Notes: generated by a model not told the origin, from the letters alone. Counted from the stretch's first letter, positions 16,145 through 24,538 are shown. The stretch is 64,000 nucleotides of DNA from JAHBVL01 sp964461025 (GCA_964461025.1 CAYWSE010000002.1:22992-86991); one strand, 5' to 3'. A program made the numbers and translations.

Positions 16145-18748
16145 CTAGCGCGCTGCAAGCTGTTTCGGTCGAGTGGCGCCGCCCTTGCCATGGCAATGCT
16201 TGTACTTCTTGCCGCTTCCGCAGGGACAGGGGTCGTTCACACCGACCTTCTGAAGCTTCTTCGTTTCGGTGGCTCCTTCACCGATGTTCATCGTGGTTTC
16301 CTCGGAGACTCGCGTCCGCACCGGCTGATCGGCGATCGCCGGCTGCACGCGATAGATCGTATGCACTGTGTCGTGCCGGATGTTCTCCGTCAGTTTGCCG
16401 AACATCCGGTATCCCTCGGTCTTGTAGACGACCAGTGGGTCCTTTTGTCCATACGCCTGAAGGCCGACGCCCTCGCGTAGCTCGTCCATACCGGTCAGAT
16501 GCTCCACCCACAGGCGGTCGATGACGCTGAGCAACACATGTCGCTCGACTTGCCGCATCGTCTCTTCGCCGAAACGCTCTTCGACCGCGACATACGACTC
16601 GTCGGCATCTTCTTCCAGCAGTTCGATCAGATCCTCCCGGTTGAGGCCCTCGATCTCCTCCAGATCCAGTGGGTCCGATTCCCCTCGATGTGGAATCAGT
16701 TGTGTGAAATCCTGCAGCACGGCGGAGTAGTCGATATTGCCGCCTTTTTCGTCCGAATGCCTGGCGACGATCGCCTCAATTTCATCGGTAACCATGTCGG
16801 CGATTTTGTCGCTCATGTCTTCGCCGGCGACGATTTTCTTGCGATCGCCATAGATCACTTCGCGATGCCGGTTCATCACATCGTCGTATTGCACGACGTG
16901 CTTGCGGATATCGAAGTTGTGACCTTCGACTTTCGTCTGCGCTCCTTCGATCGACTTCGTGATCATTCCATGCTCGATCGGCGTTTCGTCGTCGAATCCG
17001 AGCCGGTCCATCAGGCCGCGCACACGGTCGCCGCTGAATCGCCGCATCAGGTCGTCGTCGAGCGACAGATAGAACCGGGTCGATCCCGGATCGCCCTGGC
17101 GACCAGCGCGACCACGCAGCTGGTTGTCGATGCGGCGCGATTCGTGGCGTTCGGTGCCGATGATGTGCAACCCGCCCGCTTCGCGCACCGAATCCTCCAG
17201 CACGATGTCCGTGCCGCGACCGGCCATGTTCGTGGCGATCGTCACCGCGCCCGGCTGACCCGCCCGCGCCACGATCGATGCTTCGCGCTCATGCTGTTTG
17301 GCGTTGAGAACTTCGTGCAGGATTCCCTTGCGCTTCAGCATTTCGCTCAGGCGCTCTGACGCTTCAATTGAAACGGTGCCGACAAGCACCGGTCTGCCGG
17401 CGGCGTGCATCTCTTCGATTTCACGAACGACGGCGTTGTACTTCGCTTCTTCCGAGCGGTAAATGACATCCGCTTCGTCATTGCGGACCATTTCGCGATT
17501 GGTCGGAATCGCCACGACGTCGAGGTTGTAAATGCGCAGAAACTCCTCGGCTTCCGTTTTCGCGGTACCGGTCATGCCGGCCAGTTTTTCGTACATCCGG
17601 AAATAGTTCTGGAACGTGATCGTGGCCATCGTCACATTCTGACGCCGGACGCGAACGTTCTCTTTGGCTTCGATCGCCTGATGGAGACCCTCTGAGTACC
17701 GCCGCCCGGTCATCATTCGCCCGGTGAATTCGTCGACGATGATCACTTCGCCGTCGCGGACGATGTAGTCCTTATCGCGGTGGAAGATCACCTCGGCTTT
17801 GAGCGCCTGCTCGAGGTGGTGGGTCAGATCGATGTACCGATCGTCGTAGATGCTCTCGCCGGCAGGAATACCAGCCAGTTCCTCGACCTTGTCGACGCCC
17901 TGATCGGTCAGCGACACCGACTTGTGCTTGATGTCGACCTCGTAGTGGCGGTTCTCGCGAAGCTGTTTGACGATCTGCGCGAACTGATAGTAGCGGTCGG
18001 TAGACTGTTCGGCCTGACCCGAGATGATCAGCGGCGTCCGCGCTTCGTCGATAAGGATATTGTCCACCTCGTCGACGATCGCGAAGTAGAGATCGCGCTG
18101 CACCTGGCGTTCGGCGGCCACCACCATATTGTCGCGCAGGTAATCGAAGCCGAATTCGTTATTCGTTCCGTGGGTGATGTCGCAGGCATACGCTTCCGGA
18201 CGACTTACCGGCCGAAGTTTTTCCAACCGAGGATCTGGAGATTCCCATTCCGGATCGAACATGAAGGCTTCGTCATGCTGGATACACCCAACGGTCATGC
18301 CCAAGGCGTTGTAGACCTGACCCATCCACTGGGTATCGCGCTTGGCCAGATAATCGTTGACGGTGATGACATGCACACCGCGACCCGTAATCGCATTCAA
18401 CGCCACTGCCGTCGTCGCGGTGAGCGTTTTGCCTTCTCCGGTCTTCATCTCGGCGATCTTGCCTTCGTGCAGCACGACTCCGCCCATCAGCTGAACGTCG
18501 AAATGCCGTTGCCCGAGCGTTCTCACGGCGGCTTCACGCACGCGGGCGAAAACCTCTGGCAGGAAGTCTTCGAGTGACTCGCCCTCTTCGAGCCGTTGGC
18601 CGAAGATGACTTTTGTCAGACGGAGGTCACCATCGGTCAGTTGCTTCGTCTCGTCTTCGAGAGCGTTGACTTCGTCGACTACCGGATGGAGTTTCTTGAC
18701 CGATTTGGCGTTTGGATCGCCAAGGATTTTTGTGAACAGGGAGCGCAT
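16145..18748 (-). CDS. secA: Protein translocase ATPase SecA
   Basis: An 867-residue SecA. It has the DEAD-type core GGVVLHEGKIAEMKTGEGKT (Walker A), the DEVD box in VDEVDNILIDEARTPL, GTDIVL in NMAGRGTDIV, and the preprotein crosslinking and scaffold regions. The C-terminal zinc SEC-C motif CPCGSGKKYKHCHGK would bind SecB or ribosomes and phospholipid. It drives Sec-dependent export at the membrane through SecYEG, which is not in this window. The family-typical start is MRSLFTKILGDPN. It heads a minus-strand unit with mnmG and a phosphoesterase gene. Confidence 0.97.
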   Translation of the reverse strand: MRSLFTKILGDPNAKSVKKLHPVVDEVNALEDETKQLTDGDLRLTKVIFGQRLEEGESLEDFLPEVFARVREAAVRTLGQRHFDVQLMGGVVLHEGKIAEMKTGEGKTLTATTAVALNAITGRGVHVITVNDYLAKRDTQWMGQVYNALGMTVGCIQHDEAFMFDPEWESPDPRLEKLRPVSRPEAYACDITHGTNNEFGFDYLRDNMVVAAERQVQRDLYFAIVDEVDNILIDEARTPLIISGQAEQSTDRYYQFAQIVKQLRENRHYEVDIKHKSVSLTDQGVDKVEELAGIPAGESIYDDRYIDLTHHLEQALKAEVIFHRDKDYIVRDGEVIIVDEFTGRMMTGRRYSEGLHQAIEAKENVRVRRQNVTMATITFQNYFRMYEKLAGMTGTAKTEAEEFLRIYNLDVVAIPTNREMVRNDEADVIYRSEEAKYNAVVREIEEMHAAGRPVLVGTVSIEASERLSEMLKRKGILHEVLNAKQHEREASIVARAGQPGAVTIATNMAGRGTDIVLEDSVREAGGLHIIGTERHESRRIDNQLRGRAGRQGDPGSTRFYLSLDDDLMRRFSGDRVRGLMDRLGFDDETPIEHGMITKSIEGAQTKVEGHNFDIRKHVVQYDDVMNRHREVIYGDRKKIVAGEDMSDKIADMVTDEIEAIVARHSDEKGGNIDYSAVLQDFTQLIPHRGESDPLDLEEIEGLNREDLIELLEEDADESYVAVEERFGEETMRQVERHVLLSVIDRLWVEHLTGMDELREGVGLQAYGQKDPLVVYKTEGYRMFGKLTENIRHDTVHTIYRVQPAIADQPVRTRVSEETTMNIGEGATETKKLQKVGVNDPCPCGSGKKYKHCHGKGGATRPKQLAAR

Positions 18749-18926
18749 AGGGAAAGCCTTTGAAGGGAAGTAAACTGAGCGGTGCGTGCGAAATCGCGAC
18801 TCACATATCTCTCAGAGTATAACGTCCGCGGTCGACCAATCGATGTATCTGACACTGTTGGACCAACCGGAACACAGTAATGCCCGTGCCGCCGTGCCAT
18901 CGCCAGCGCGGAACGAAAATGGGACT

Positions 18927-19000
18927 GTGATCCTGAGCGGTACGGAGCGCAGCGGAGAGCAGTCGCAGGATCTCCCGCCGCAGCGGCAAGCCTCCTGCAC
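18927..19000. repeat. Dispersed CATCCTGAGCG-type repeat, second copy
   Basis: The 321-bp region 18749-19069 between divergent secA and the MGMT-family gene contains a second copy of the intergenic repeat: GATCCTGAGCGGTACGGAG through CAGGATCTCCCGCCGCAGCG. No gene is seen in the stretch. A TATACT on the minus strand at 18816-18821 is a possible secA -10 box. Confidence 0.65.
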
Positions 19001-19069
19001 CGTCGTTCGAATCGCCGCAGCCGTCCTGTTGGCCTCGCGTTTGCACAGAAACCCCAAGGGCAACGTTTC

Positions 19070-19423
19070 ATGAGCGCCGAGCAGGACGTTCGGCAAGTGA
19101 TTGCCTCAATTCCGTCTGGCCGGGTGACGACCTACGGCGCGATTGCACGCGCCGTGGGGCTGGGTCGGGACGCTCGCCGGGTCGGCTGGATCATCTCTGC
19201 TCTGGAGGACGACCACCAGCTTCCCTGTCACCGCGTAGTCAATGCGGCCGGTCACCTGAGCGGCGGTTGGTCCTTCGGGCACCCAGACATCATGCGCCAG
19301 ATGCTCGAAGCGGAAGGTGTCCGCTTCGTCGGGGAATACGACGTCGATCTGCGCCGGCACCTGTGGGATCCAGCCTCGTCAACCCCCGCCGACGAAATGG
19401 ACGACTTCGAGAAGATCCCCTGA
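19070..19423 (+). CDS. MGMT-family DNA-binding protein
   Basis: A 117-residue protein consisting only of the C-terminal DNA-binding/active-site domain of O6-alkylguanine-DNA alkyltransferase. It has the helix-turn-helix VTTYGAIARAVG and the active-site PCHRVVNAAGHLSGGW. The Cys is present, whereas alkyltransferase-like (ATL) proteins have Trp at this position, so either direct repair or damage recognition is possible. The last 45 bp overlap the 3' end of the convergent tenI-thiS gene. Confidence 0.85.
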   Translation: MSAEQDVRQVIASIPSGRVTTYGAIARAVGLGRDARRVGWIISALEDDHQLPCHRVVNAAGHLSGGWSFGHPDIMRQMLEAEGVRFVGEYDVDLRRHLWDPASSTPADEMDDFEKIP

Positions 19424-20212
19424 TTGCAGTGTCACTTCGGTGAACTGTGGTCGCTTCAGGATCACACCATTGTGTTCGACGACGACCATGTTCCGGTGGA
19501 GCTTTCGCAGGTCGAGAAACTCCTGAATTGTCATCGGTGCGTCGAGCTCGACAGGCTTTCCGTTTACCGTCAATGCTAGTGCCATCGATGTACTCCATGG
19601 AAGTGATGCGCGAGCGCGATCCAACGCATCTCGATATGCGACCGCAGCGGCGGAAGGGTCGTTTGCTGACCCGATGCCGGACATCACCGCGATGCCATGT
19701 GCTCCAGCTTCCAGCACGCCTGCGACCCGTTCCGGGGTGATGCCGCCGATCGCCAGTACCGGCAAGGTGGTCGCGCGAACGATCGAAGCCAGGCCCTCGA
19801 TGCCGATTGGCGGCCTGCCAGCTTTGCTGCCTGTTTCAAAGATATGTCCGGCGACGTGATACGTCGCCTTGGTGGAGATCGCCGCCGAATCGGGAGAATG
19901 GACAGAGCGCCCCACTTGCGGAAACGCCGTCAGATCGGCGTCGTCGCGCACCTCTTCAGGAAAATGCACCCCGGTGCCGAGCTCCTTCGCGATCTCAGCG
20001 TCCGTGTTCACGACGATCCGGGCGGTATCTCCAACGGCGTCGACAACCTCTGCGACAAGCGACCGTAGCTCGGATCGCGAGAGAGTCTTTTCACGAACGT
20101 GAATCAGATCGACGCCTTCAGCCGCAACGAGTCTCGCGATCTCCACAACTGGCCGAGAAGCGCGCTTGCTGTCGGTTACCCACATCAGTTTCGGAACCGG
20201 ACGCCCGCTCAC
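19379..20212 (-). CDS. TenI-ThiS fusion: thiazole tautomerase joined to sulfur carrier
   Basis: A 277-residue fusion. Residues 1 to about 205 form a ThiE/TenI barrel. The signatures GRSVHS and GHIFETGSKAG match B. subtilis TenI, a thiazole tautomerase, rather than ThiE. About residues 210-277 are a complete ThiS (LALTVNGKPVELDAPMTIQ..., ending HFVGGG), whose C-terminal glycine is thiocarboxylated to carry sulfur for thiazole synthesis. The GTG start at 20212 overlaps the thiE stop as GTGA. No stop lies between the two domains. A longer frame exists upstream but runs into thiE. This is the last gene of the thi operon. Confidence 0.85.
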   Translation of the reverse strand: MSGRPVPKLMWVTDSKRASRPVVEIARLVAAEGVDLIHVREKTLSRSELRSLVAEVVDAVGDTARIVVNTDAEIAKELGTGVHFPEEVRDDADLTAFPQVGRSVHSPDSAAISTKATYHVAGHIFETGSKAGRPPIGIEGLASIVRATTLPVLAIGGITPERVAGVLEAGAHGIAVMSGIGSANDPSAAAVAYRDALDRARASLPWSTSMALALTVNGKPVELDAPMTIQEFLDLRKLHRNMVVVEHNGVILKRPQFTEVTLQSGDLLEVVHFVGGG

Positions 20213-20844
20213 GACGCCGGCTCCGGCAACGACGCCAGCAGCTCTCGCACCGCCTGTTCGGGATTCGGGCTGCGAGTCACCGCGCTCATCACCGCGACCC
20301 CGCATGCGCCCGCTTCAACGACAGACGTGGCATTCGACGCGTTGACCCCGCCGATACCGACGATCGGCAGCTGGCTCAGATGGCGACGACGAGTCACCAT
20401 CTTTACGCCGACCGCGGGCCCCGCGTCACTTTTCGACGCCGTCCCAAAGATGGGACCTACACCCAGGTAGTCAGCGCCACGACCCCTGGCATCTTTCGCC
20501 TGTTCGTCCGTTTCAGGCGAGTAACCAATCACGAATCTGTCTGGCGCGATGGAACGAGCGGATTCGAGCGGCAGATCGTCGACACCAAGGTGCATGCCGT
20601 CCGCCTCGATCGCCAGCGCAAGATCGACGCGGTCATTGATGACGAACAAGACGGTTTCTGGTGTGACGTCTCGCACTGCGACCGAAAGAGTCAGCATTTC
20701 CCGATCGGACATCCCCTTCGAGCGCAGCTGAATTGCCGTTGCGCCGCCGGCGACCGCTTGCTCGGCAACATCAACGGCATCGAGAAGGCACATTGCAGGA
20801 TCGATGACGATATAGAGCCGTAGCTGGTTGCAGAGATAGCTCAT
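20209..20844 (-). CDS. thiE: Thiamine-phosphate synthase
   Basis: A 211-residue barrel enzyme that joins HMP-diphosphate with thiazole phosphate to make thiamin phosphate. It shows LYIVIDP, AIQLRSKGMSDREM, LFVINDRVDLALAIEADGMHLGVDDLP, ADYLGVGPIFGTASKSDAG and PIVGIGGVN, all typical of ThiE. It starts 11 bp after thiG. The start MSYLCNQLRLYIV was set by the ATG at 20844; a longer open frame reaching into thiG is spurious. Its stop overlaps the start of tenI-thiS by 4 bp. Confidence 0.93.
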   Translation of the reverse strand: MSYLCNQLRLYIVIDPAMCLLDAVDVAEQAVAGGATAIQLRSKGMSDREMLTLSVAVRDVTPETVLFVINDRVDLALAIEADGMHLGVDDLPLESARSIAPDRFVIGYSPETDEQAKDARGRGADYLGVGPIFGTASKSDAGPAVGVKMVTRRRHLSQLPIVGIGGVNASNATSVVEAGACGVAVMSAVTRSPNPEQAVRELLASLPEPAS

Positions 20845-20855
20845 CGACCCGATAT

Positions 20856-21653
20856 CTACGCTGTGGCGCCAACAACGCCTTCGAGAGGGCTGCTGGCGCT
20901 GGCGTACGCTTTGCGCGGAATACGGCCGGCCAGAAACGCCTTGCGTCCCGCTTCCACCCCTCCCGCGATCGCTTCGGCCATCAGCGCCGGATTGGGTGAG
21001 AGAGCCACCGCGGTGTTCACCAGCACCGCGTCCGCCCCCGCTTCCATTGCCTGCGCCGCGTCTGACGGCACGCCGATGCCGGCATCGACCACCACCGGAA
21101 TCGTCGCCTGCTCGACAATGATCCGGATCGAATCGATGCTGATCAGCCCCTGCCCCGAGCCGATCGGCGAACCGAGCGGCATCACCGTCGCGGTGCCGAG
21201 TTCTTCCAGCCGCTTCGCGAGAATTGGATCGGCGCCGATATACGGAAGCACGGTGAATCCTTCCTCGACCAGCACCTTCGCCGCTTCGTACGTGCCGATC
21301 GGATCGGGAAGCAGGTACTTCGGATCGGGAATCACCTCGAGTTTGACCCAATCGGAAAGCTCCAGCGCTCGCGCCATGCGCGCAATGCGAATCGCTTCCT
21401 CCGCGGTCTGGCAACCCGCTGTGTTCGGCAGAATCGTGTACTTCTTCCAGTCGATGTCTTCCAGCACCGAACGGCTCTTGGGATCGTCGAAGTCGATGCG
21501 CCGCAAAGCGACCGTGACGATTTCCGTACCCGCAGCCTCGAAGGCGGCGAGCATCTCGATGGAGTTCCGGTACTTGCCAGTGCCCAGCATCAACCGGCTG
21601 TTGAAACTCTTACCGCCAATGGTCAGCGGGTTGTCATGTGGTATTGACATCAT
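20856..21653 (-). CDS. thiG: Thiazole synthase ThiG
   Basis: A 265-residue TIM barrel that makes the thiazole phosphate carboxylate from DXP, dehydroglycine and ThiS thiocarboxylate. Motifs are SRLMLGTGKY, EIVTVALRR, ILPNTAGCQTAEEA, the Schiff-base Lys in WVKLEVIPD, and VVVDAGIGVPSDAA with LVNTAVA. The start has two adjacent ATG codons. Its first 8 codons lie inside a 71-bp tandem duplication, and the first ATG overlaps, as ATGA, the stop of a mini-ORF created by that duplication. A glycine oxidase (ThiO) or ThiH is not encoded nearby. Confidence 0.95.
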   Translation of the reverse strand: MMSIPHDNPLTIGGKSFNSRLMLGTGKYRNSIEMLAAFEAAGTEIVTVALRRIDFDDPKSRSVLEDIDWKKYTILPNTAGCQTAEEAIRIARMARALELSDWVKLEVIPDPKYLLPDPIGTYEAAKVLVEEGFTVLPYIGADPILAKRLEELGTATVMPLGSPIGSGQGLISIDSIRIIVEQATIPVVVDAGIGVPSDAAQAMEAGADAVLVNTAVALSPNPALMAEAIAGGVEAGRKAFLAGRIPRKAYASASSPLEGVVGATA

Positions 21654-21775
21654 GCCTGCCCCTTCCAGGATCGGCCCGCCAGTGAAGCGGGTGGGAAATG
21701 GTTGTCATGTGGTATTGACATCATGCCTGCCCCTTTCAGGATCGGCCCGCCAGTGAAGCGGGTGGGAAATGGTTG
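21630..21775. repeat. 71-bp tandem duplication across the thiD/thiG junction
   Basis: Two tandem 71-bp units (21630-21700 and 21701-21771, with four extra bases of the next repeat) differ at a single base, 21665 versus 21736. Each holds the thiG start region (minus strand ATGATGTCAATACC), an upstream AAGGGGCAGGC ribosome site, and the last codons of thiD. In the thiD-proximal unit the thiD stop TGA is intact; in the thiG-proximal unit it is TGG. This is a recent duplication judging from its near identity. Confidence 0.95.
21650..21724 (-). CDS. Chimeric 24-codon leader ORF made by the duplication
   Basis: The duplicated thiG start codon at 21724 opens a 24-codon ORF with its own AAGGGG ribosome site. 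It reads the ThiG N-terminus (MMSIPHDN), then, after the duplication junction, the ThiD C-terminus (HFPPASLAGRS) in the thiD frame. Because the old thiD stop is TGG here, it adds WKGQA and ends at a TGA that overlaps the real thiG ATG as ATGA. No function of its own is expected; it may couple translation from thiD to thiG. Confidence 0.6.
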   Translation of the reverse strand: MMSIPHDNHFPPASLAGRSWKGQA

Positions 21776-22560
21776 ACCGGTGAGTGACCGGCGCCGACTG
21801 CGTAGCTCGACGCCAGCGCCCGGGAGATGTACGACTTGGCCTCGGCAATCGCATCGAGCGGCGCATCACCGAGCGCCAGGCGTGCGGTGATCGCCGCCGA
21901 AAACGTGCATCCTGTGCCGTGCGTGTTCCGCGTGTCGATCCGGCTGCCGGGCAAGACGGTGAACGCCGCACCGTCGAAGACGAGATCATCCGGATCGCCC
22001 TCGTTATGACCGCCCTTGATCACGACGAAACGAGGACCGAACGCATGAATCGCTCTCGCTGCTTCTTCCTTCAATTCCATCGAATCGATGGTGAGGCCGG
22101 AGAGCACCTGTGCTTCGGGCAGATTCGGCGTCACAACCATCGCCATTGGCAAGAGTGCGATCACCAGCGACTGCACCGCGTCCTCTTGCAGGAGAAAATC
22201 GCCGCTCTTGGCCACCATCACCGGATCGACGACCAGCCGGTCGACCTCCCACGCCTCGATGCGATCGCCGACCGTGCCCACGATCGCCGCGCTGGAGAGC
22301 ATGCCGGTTTTCATCGCCTGGGCGCCTATATCCTGCATGACGACATCGATTTGCGCGGCGACGACCTCTTCCGGCACCTCGGCGATGGCGAACACGCCAG
22401 CGGTGTTTTGCGCGGTAACCGCCGTTAGTGCGCTGGTGCCGTACACGCCGAACGACGCGAACGTCTTCAAGTCGGCCTGAATCCCGGCGCCGCCGCCGGA
22501 ATCGGAACCGGCGATCGTCATCGCTTTGACGACATCTTTGAGACGGGGAATCTGGACCAC
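21736..22560 (-). CDS. thiD: Hydroxymethylpyrimidine/phosphomethylpyrimidine kinase
   Basis: A ribokinase-fold kinase that phosphorylates HMP and HMP-phosphate for thiamin synthesis or salvage. Motifs are AMTIAGSDSGGGAGIQADLKTF, ALTAVTAQNT, KTGMLSS, VVDPVMVAKSG, VVTPNLPEA and the catalytic NTHGTGCTFSAAI. I place the start at GTG 22560 (274 residues), which has AGGA six bases upstream. An ATG at 22599 gives a longer frame but lies inside the riboswitch terminator hairpin, so it would not be a sensible start. It is the first gene of the thi operon. Confidence 0.93.
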   Translation of the reverse strand: MVQIPRLKDVVKAMTIAGSDSGGGAGIQADLKTFASFGVYGTSALTAVTAQNTAGVFAIAEVPEEVVAAQIDVVMQDIGAQAMKTGMLSSAAIVGTVGDRIEAWEVDRLVVDPVMVAKSGDFLLQEDAVQSLVIALLPMAMVVTPNLPEAQVLSGLTIDSMELKEEAARAIHAFGPRFVVIKGGHNEGDPDDLVFDGAAFTVLPGSRIDTRNTHGTGCTFSAAITARLALGDAPLDAIAEAKSYISRALASSYAVGAGHSPVNHFPPASLAGRS

Positions 22561-22578
22561 TCTGGTTCCTGTTCGGCC

Positions 22579-22608
22579 AACGAAAACGCTGATGCGCATG
22601 CATCAGCG
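22579..22608 (-). terminator. Expression-platform terminator of the TPP riboswitch
   Basis: A 9-bp stem, CGCTGATGC and GCATCAGCG (22587-22608), has a 4-base loop and on the minus strand is followed by TTTTCGTT. It sits directly downstream of the THI-box and upstream of the thiD start, so TPP binding likely favours termination here. Confidence 0.85.
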
Positions 22609-22635
22609 GTCACCAGAGCGATGTTCTGCTCGTTG

Positions 22636-22724
22636 CCCTCCCTTCGCCGGCATGACCCGGATCAGGTTCGGAGGGTTGGCGACACTCACGATGCCGCTCT
22701 CTCAGCGCATTCCGCACCCCTGGC
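22636..22724 (-). ncRNA. TPP riboswitch (THI-box)
   Basis: On the minus strand the conserved THI-box elements occur in order: GGGGTGC, CTGAGA, the ACCCTCCGAACCTGATCCGG core, and CATGCCGGCGAAGGGAGGG. This binds thiamin pyrophosphate and would switch off the thiD-thiG-thiE-tenI/thiS operon through the terminator that follows. Helix P1 limits are approximate. Confidence 0.96.
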
Positions 22725-22734
22725 AACCACCTTC

Positions 22735-22743
22735 ATCATACCA
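22735..22743 (-). promoter_or_regulatory. Extended -10 element of the thi operon
   Basis: On the minus strand this reads TGGTATGAT, placing the start of transcription near 22728, just before the riboswitch. No clear -35 box. Confidence 0.55.
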
Positions 22744-22761
22744 TGGGGGCATTGGGACCGG

Positions 22762-22770
22762 TGCTATACT
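22762..22770 (+). promoter_or_regulatory. Extended -10 element of the small gene at 22825
   Basis: TGCTATACT, an extended -10 about 55 bases before the ATG at 22825. It points away from, and lies close to, the thi operon promoter. Confidence 0.5.
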
Positions 22771-22824
22771 CGGTGCGCGATTGTGAGGGCCATAATCGCT
22801 CACCACACCAGTCGAGAACGCCCC

Positions 22825-23169
22825 ATGAATGTCGTCCAGGGATTGCAGGCCATCCGGGAACGCCTGGTCGAAAACGACGCGGATCCGGCCACGCTTGCCA
22901 CGGTCGACGTCTTCCTGAAACGAGCTGCGTTGCCCGCGGCCCAGAGCGCCGCCGCGACATCGCAGCTGCAGCTGGTTCGCCTGCTCATGCGCACACCGGC
23001 GTCGAACGCCAATGTCCGCGTCTACAACGACCTCGTTCGCGTCGAAGAGGAGCTGGAGTCCGCGGCTGTGCAAGCGCATGCCGTGCGCGCGGCGGAAGAA
23101 GCGAAACCTGTCCCCAAGACCAAGAAGTTCTACAAACAGCAGAAGGAAAAGGACGAGAAGAAGGCCTGA
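22825..23169 (+). CDS. Small protein of unknown function with a basic tail
   Basis: A predicted 114-residue soluble protein. I do not recognise the family. It is Ala-rich and mostly helical in appearance, with a central acidic heptad-like stretch (VRVEEELESAAVQAHAVRAAEE) and a Lys-rich end (KKFYKQQKEKDEKKA). No membrane segment or metal-binding motif is visible. The start ATG at 22825 follows an extended -10 element by a normal leader length; an upstream open frame runs into the riboswitch and was not used. A 70-bp gap separates it from the aminotransferase gene, so the two could be co-transcribed. Confidence 0.55.
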   Translation: MNVVQGLQAIRERLVENDADPATLATVDVFLKRAALPAAQSAAATSQLQLVRLLMRTPASNANVRVYNDLVRVEEELESAAVQAHAVRAAEEAKPVPKTKKFYKQQKEKDEKKA

Positions 23170-23239
23170 TCGCCGCTGCTCTGCCGCAGACGTTCCAGGC
23201 CCTTGTGCCGGAGTGCTCCGGCGGAAAGAGGTTCCAGCG

Positions 23240-24526
23240 ATGGCCGACCAACTTGCACTCGATCCGCAGACGCTCGTTCCGCGCGTCATTGGCCGGTATA
23301 CGCCAGTCTTCGCCGATCACGCGCTCGGTGTAAGAGTCTGGGACCGCGACGGCATCGAATTTCTCGATTTCACCTCGGGCATTGCCGTCGTCAACACCGG
23401 GCATTGCCATCCCGCGGTTGTCGCTGCTATTCAGCAGCAGGCGTCCCGCGTCATTCACGCTCAGCAGAACATTCTTCTGCATGAGCCGATGCTCGTCGCC
23501 GCGACCGAGTTGACCGCGACATTGCCGGACAATCTGAATCAGGTTTTCTGGACGAACAGCGGCGCCGAAGCGATCGAAGGCGCGCTCAAATTGGCCAAGG
23601 CCCACACGCGCCGCCCGGCGGTTGTGGCATTTCGCGGCGCATTCCACGGGCGCACCCATGCGGCGATGGCGGTGACGTCATCCCGTGCCAAGGTGCGGGG
23701 GCACTACGAGCCGCTCGTTCCCAGCATCTACTACGCGCCTTATCCTTACTATTTCCGGTCGCCGGTGCCGGGCGGCGTCGATGCGGCGGACGATTTCTAC
23801 ATCGCTGAGCTGAACGCGCTCTTCGACACGATGGTCATGCCGGACGATGTGGCCGCCATTCTCGTTGAAACCATCGCCGGTGAAGGTGGTTACCTGGTGC
23901 CATCCGCCCGGTGGTTGCAAGCGCTGCGAACGATCTGCGATCAACACGGCATTCTGCTGGTCATGGATGAAATCCAGACCGGTATGGGCCGGACCGGCAA
24001 GATGTGGGGATTCGAGCATTTCGTTGTCACACCCGATGTCATCACCGTCGCCAAGGGGATCGCCTCCGGGATGCCGGTCAGCGCCGTCGTTTCGTCGAAA
24101 GAGATCATGGATAGCTGGGCGCCGGGCGCGCATGGCGGCACCTACGGCGGCAATGCGGTTGGCACGGCTGCCGCTGCGGCGACATTGCGGGCGATGCGCG
24201 AAGAGCGGATGCCGGAAAACGCCGCGGCCATGGGCGAGCGCCTGATTGCGGGGCTGCGCCAGATTCAGCAGGCGAATCCCGTGATTGGCGAGGTTCGCGG
24301 TCTGGGTCTGATGGTAGCCACGGAGTTTGTCACGGACGATGGATCGCCGAATCCGGCCGCAGTCTCGGCGGTCATGAAGAAGTGCTTCGAGGAACGCATC
24401 CTGCTGATCAACTGCGGCACCTACGATCAGGCGATCCGCATCATTCCGCCGCTGGTCGTCAACGAGACTGAGATCGATCGCTTCCTCGACGTGTTCGGAC
24501 GAGCGGTTTCGGCACTGTCGTCCTGA
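23240..24526 (+). CDS. Class III (omega) aminotransferase, GabT-like
   Basis: A 428-residue PLP enzyme of the 4-aminobutyrate/acetylornithine aminotransferase group. It has GIAVVNTGHCHPAVV, TNSGAEAIEGALKLAKA, FRGAFHGRT, the Asp of VMDEIQTGMGRTGKMW, and the PLP Lys in TVAKGIASGMPVSAV. The length and the GHYEPLVPSIYYAPYPYYFR segment fit 4-aminobutyrate transaminases best. No succinate-semialdehyde dehydrogenase lies next to it, although an aldehyde dehydrogenase is found 18 kb away. The ATG at 23240 has AAAGAGG upstream and fits the family start. Confidence 0.88.
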   Translation: MADQLALDPQTLVPRVIGRYTPVFADHALGVRVWDRDGIEFLDFTSGIAVVNTGHCHPAVVAAIQQQASRVIHAQQNILLHEPMLVAATELTATLPDNLNQVFWTNSGAEAIEGALKLAKAHTRRPAVVAFRGAFHGRTHAAMAVTSSRAKVRGHYEPLVPSIYYAPYPYYFRSPVPGGVDAADDFYIAELNALFDTMVMPDDVAAILVETIAGEGGYLVPSARWLQALRTICDQHGILLVMDEIQTGMGRTGKMWGFEHFVVTPDVITVAKGIASGMPVSAVVSSKEIMDSWAPGAHGGTYGGNAVGTAAAAATLRAMREERMPENAAAMGERLIAGLRQIQQANPVIGEVRGLGLMVATEFVTDDGSPNPAAVSAVMKKCFEERILLINCGTYDQAIRIIPPLVVNETEIDRFLDVFGRAVSALSS

Positions 24527-24538
24527 CGGAGAGATCTC

